From: Rhizopus arrhizus
Lineage: Eukaryota; Mucoromycota; Mucoromycetes; Mucorales; Rhizopodaceae
Assembly (NCBI GenBank): GCA_024220505.1
Contig: JAKZZE010000005.1
Coordinates: forward strand, 124,001 to 188,000
Reading direction: 5' to 3'
DNA length: 64,000 nucleotides
The position numbers and the translations under genes were made by a program. Below are positions 60,975 through 64,000 of this stretch, one piece after another. The notes under the pieces were generated by a model. The model was not told where the DNA came from, searched no databases, and saw only the letters and a list, made by a program, of their open reading frames with translations. How positions within the stretch are numbered: the first letter of the stretch is position 1; each line of letters starts with the position of its first letter.

Positions 60975-62239
60975 ACACCTTTCATTTCTTTACAATATAT
61001 CTTGATCATTTATCCTATGTTTGATTTCATTCCCTTTAAAATAAAATAAATAAAAATTAAACGATTTCGTTCCTTTGCGTGCTTTTATAAGCCAACCAGT
61101 ACAGTCATTAGCTTTAAATGATGATGTGTTAATAAAAACCTACTACTTAAAAAATTCATATGGTTTAATCCGAATAATTGACGTGTCTATATACAGATTA
61201 TATATGAAACTTGCAATTGTGATTGATAAAGTATTAATGATTTAAGATGAGCAATTTATTTTCATATACTGTACTATGGCATATGACCCAAATAAATAAT
61301 TCAAGTACATTGAATGATTATGTTAATATTAACAATAATAAACTTTTTTAACAAAACTCATAATAGCAAATCGTACATTTGTTATATTTATTAGGCAAGT
61401 GACTTGCATTAATAACTAACCCAGAGCTATCAGTTACTGTTCATCATAATCAAATTGAATTAGATACGGACGGAGTGCACAAATAACAACTATGTTGTAT
61501 CAATGTTGAGCAATCGTGAAGAATTATTTTATTTCATTGTTAAGTTTATGATAATTTATGTCTATGCAGATTATTAAAGTTAATTACTATCACAAAAAAA
61601 TGCATACCTGTAAAGGGTAGTCCGCGTTTTTTAGGCTTAATAAATAATTTATAAGAATAATTTGGAACGATTATAAAACTTGAGATAGCTAAATAAGAAT
61701 TGGATTATTAAATTTCATCAAGCAAATTCTTAACACCACTGTTTGTAATGCGATTTATCCTTGATGAGACTAATGATTTAGTTGATTTTTATTACTTTCA
61801 TATCATATATATGTTCTATATATTAAAGATTGAAAGAGCCAAAACTTAAGATATATGCTGGAAAAATTAGACTTATTATTGATCTTTATTTCAGAAAAAA
61901 ACCTTTGTAATATGCAAAGATCAGGATTTTCTAACCAAAACTAAAGCATATCAATTTGATAGTCTATAAAAAACAATATAAAAATGCAAATCATCTAATG
62001 ATTTATTATAATTACATAAGGACCATGCCATTGTAATTTAATAAATTCAAAATAATTATTTTAGATATAAAATAATGGCATAATTGTTCACTAATAAGAT
62101 TAGGATTAGAATCTTTAATTTCATAAGAGCTTTCTTAAATTACAAACATTGCTGCTAGCCTGGTTAGCCGGCGTCTTAATTTTCGAATGGCCTAAGTCCC
62201 CCTCCCCTTTTTATTTTTTTTTTTTTTATTAATTCTGAC
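60975..62239. other. intergenic, no gene seen
   Basis: Strongly AT-rich. It holds the Hsp20 3' end with AAATAAAATAAATAAAAA (about 61038-61056) and, at the right end, a C/T-rich tract (62198-62228) before the CENP-N start. No coding frame of note. Confidence 0.6.
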
Positions 62240-63754
62240 ATGCTTACAGAGAAAGACTTGAAATTAATAAAGTACGACTTGTCCCTCAATAGGATCTTAT
62301 CGTATACTCCCCTATCTGCACTACGGAAAACTCTCGCTTTATGGTTTGACGTGCCTGAACTATGTCCAAAAAATAGAACAAGTCGATTAGATAATTATAC
62401 TTCAAGTGCAACACATAAAAACAAGAGCGACATGCTAAAAAGAATAACAGAAGTGGATTGGGTAATTAATATGTGTAATGTATACTTGTTCCTAAGCTAA
62501 TAATAGAATTTGCAAGATTAGAATGAAGGCTTATATGCCATTCAAGTTGCTCAACTAGAAATGCAATGTAATTTCCCAAGCATAACCTTATAACGTTCGT
62601 CTTATACTTTTTTGTTTTATAGCTGTGACATCTAAATTAACAGAAAGAAAATGGAAGATTATTGAAATTGTAAAAAGTGAGTTAATCAATTATACATTAT
62701 TCAAAAGATCTTTTTAATAATGATCGATCAGATTCAGGGCAATTAGATCTAACTTTAGACATTAAAACCTTGCAACAACATTTTGATAGTTTTTTATCAA
62801 GTTTACAAGATTGTGTAAGTTATGTAATATATCTCTTGTTTTCTCTCTATTCATTATTTCTAGTATGTGTATGCTTACAACAATAAGGAAATGGATACAT
62901 ATTGGTTCTATTTAAAGTTTTATACGGATTCACATATTGGTAGTGGTGAACCCATGCGTAGCAAAAGACAGAGCGGGTTTCTTGTTTATTATCCAGAGAC
63001 AGCTTATTTATTGGTTCATTCGAGTTGGGCCAAGGACATGCATGCCTATGTGAGTGAAGCCATCTTGAACGCCTTTTCAGCCGACAAGTTAGTGATACAA
63101 AGAGTAGCTGCTGCACACATCCAGGACCTGACAAAGCAGATCATGAACAAACGATCGTTAGGCGTCTTTAGCCAATTAAGAAATAACCAGACAGATGCCA
63201 ATCCATTGGATATTCGACAAAAGAGACCCAAGGGGTTTGAAGATACATATGTTAGTCCTGGTGAAAAACGAAGACGTATTGTGCCTGTAGATATTGAAGA
63301 AATGAAAGCTCGTTATGAGGCAATTAATAATTACTTTGGACCGGATGAAATCATTAGTTATCGATCGCTAGATATTGAGGCAAGTACAATGGTTTTCCTA
63401 AACTTTCTCTTGTAACTTACATTATTATAGCTGAATCTTCCGCTACAACTTGATGACAACTTTGAATTAGCAGAAGATATGGAGGTGGATGATGAGAATG
63501 AAGAAAATAACGTTCAAATCGATATGAATTTGAAAGGCACAAACGTGGTTGAAGGACTTCGACAAATGGTTTTGGCAGGTACAATCCAGTCGCCACTGCC
63601 ACCTTGGTTAGAAAACGTAGCAGCCTCTGTGGCAAGCAAGATTTATATTAATAAGGATGGTGTCTCAAAAGAAGAATATGAAGAAGACAGTGATAATGAG
63701 AAATATACAATAGAAAGTATAATGGCGGAGCAGCAACAAGAGGAAGAATATTAA
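62240..63754 (+). CDS. inner-kinetochore protein CENP-N / Chl4 family
   Basis: Constitutive centromere-associated network subunit. Six exons: 62240-62461, 62522-62567, 62623-62676, 62732-62814, 62864-63379 and 63431-63754 (414 aa). N-terminal helical domain LSALRKTLALWFDVPELCPK-like, then SVTSKLTERKWKIIEIVK, TYWFYLKFYTDSHIG, SGFLVYYPETAYLLVHSSW and ILNAFSADKLVIQRVAAAHI, the pattern of the CENP-N fold (cf. human VWIRIAWG...TYVVYYSQTPYAF). Acidic tail from about residue 310. The last intron (63380-63430) begins GAG|GCAAGT and is a GC-AG intron: the nearby GT alternative yields an immediate stop. Budding-yeast Chl4 and fission-yeast Mis15 are orthologues; both partner Iml3/CENP-L. Confidence 0.8.
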
Positions 63755-63952
63755 AAATGATACCCCCTTCAAAATAAAAGGCTTTTTTTTGTATTTTAAG
63801 CTACTATTCGCATTATTCAAATTTTTTTATTTGGTGAAGTAGATCGGTAGGTTTCATTGGTTGTTTTCTCGTATTTTTTTTTTTTTTTTTTTTTTTTGGC
63901 TGTGTTCCAACTGTCCAGCTCTTTTTTTCCCCCTGTTTGTAGAGAAGAAAAA

Positions 63953-64000
63953 ATGTTTATGAAACAAATCACAGAAATTAAAGTTGCTTTAGCTCCTTTC
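63953..64000 (+). CDS. start of a gene, possibly mitochondrial ribosomal protein mL53
   Basis: ATG at 63953 opens a frame to the window end: MFMKQITEIKVALAPF. It resembles the N-terminus of mL53/Mrpl44-type proteins (hydrophobic start, then VxxxPF). Only 16 residues are available, so identity is tentative. A 20-plus T tract and CCCCC lie upstream (63875-63934). Confidence 0.35.
   Translation, partial: MFMKQITEIKVALAPF

Noticed and set aside
1..64000. CRISPR arrays, operons or bacterial-type defence systems
   Set aside because: No regularly spaced repeats were seen, and all intact genes are intron-bearing or fungal-type.

Overview
The window reads as nuclear DNA of an early-diverging filamentous fungus, most likely a Mucoromycota (Mucorales-type) genome. 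The evidence is AT-rich DNA, many short (about 45-75 nt) GT-AG introns, CT/T-rich leaders, long A/T homopolymer runs, and purely eukaryotic gene content. The genus cannot be named from the sequence. I rebuilt most gene models exon by exon. In the multi-exon models with exon coordinates listed, the exon lengths sum to whole codons, except the zinc-finger gene, whose first junction is unresolved.

Layout: 1-4.4 kb is gene-poor, with decayed coding sequence and one copy of a dispersed repeat. 4.4-19.1 kb is gene-dense: TRK-type K+ transporter (-), PPR protein (-), PP2A B55 subunit (+), CDK10-type kinase (-), a short Ssr4-like protein (-), divergent proteasome alpha subunit PRE10/PSMA3 (+), Smr-domain protein (+), Ser-rich single-pass surface protein (-) and an Msn2-like C2H2 factor (-). 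19.1-22.5 kb is empty. 22.5-30.1 kb holds a SAM/HMG-like protein (+), a dead DDE transposon, the second repeat copy, an MCT-type MFS transporter (-) and an F-box/LRR protein (-). 31.2-34.4 kb holds threonine aldolase (+) convergent with an NVJ2/TEX2-type SMP lipid-transfer protein (-). 34.4-42.5 kb is mostly non-coding, with a Whi2-like BTB protein (+) and relics, including one resembling a PD-(D/E)XK nuclease. 42.5-53.9 kb holds a lineage-specific disordered protein (+) and a 19-exon neurofibromin/IRA RasGAP (-). 54-58 kb is a transposon graveyard: a Fanzor/TnpB-like relic, a Tc1/IS630-like DDE relic and a 5'-truncated LINE. 58-64 kb holds mitochondrial GatB (+), Hsp20 with a heat-shock element (+), CENP-N/Chl4 (+) and the start of a probable mitoribosomal gene (+).

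The genes are mostly independent housekeeping functions (Ras/PP2A/CDK signalling, proteasome, ion and organic-acid transport, membrane contact sites, mitochondrial translation, kinetochore), not one pathway. The most unusual content is in the relics. At 54.98-55.30 kb one minus-strand frame keeps a DE-x-TS-type motif, cysteine-rich spacing and a WQRDVN signature typical of TnpB/Fanzor RuvC-III, with four in-frame stops. At 35.3-36.3 kb a split relic keeps KPD...EVK spacing. I found no intact novel system, CRISPR array, rRNA or tRNA gene.
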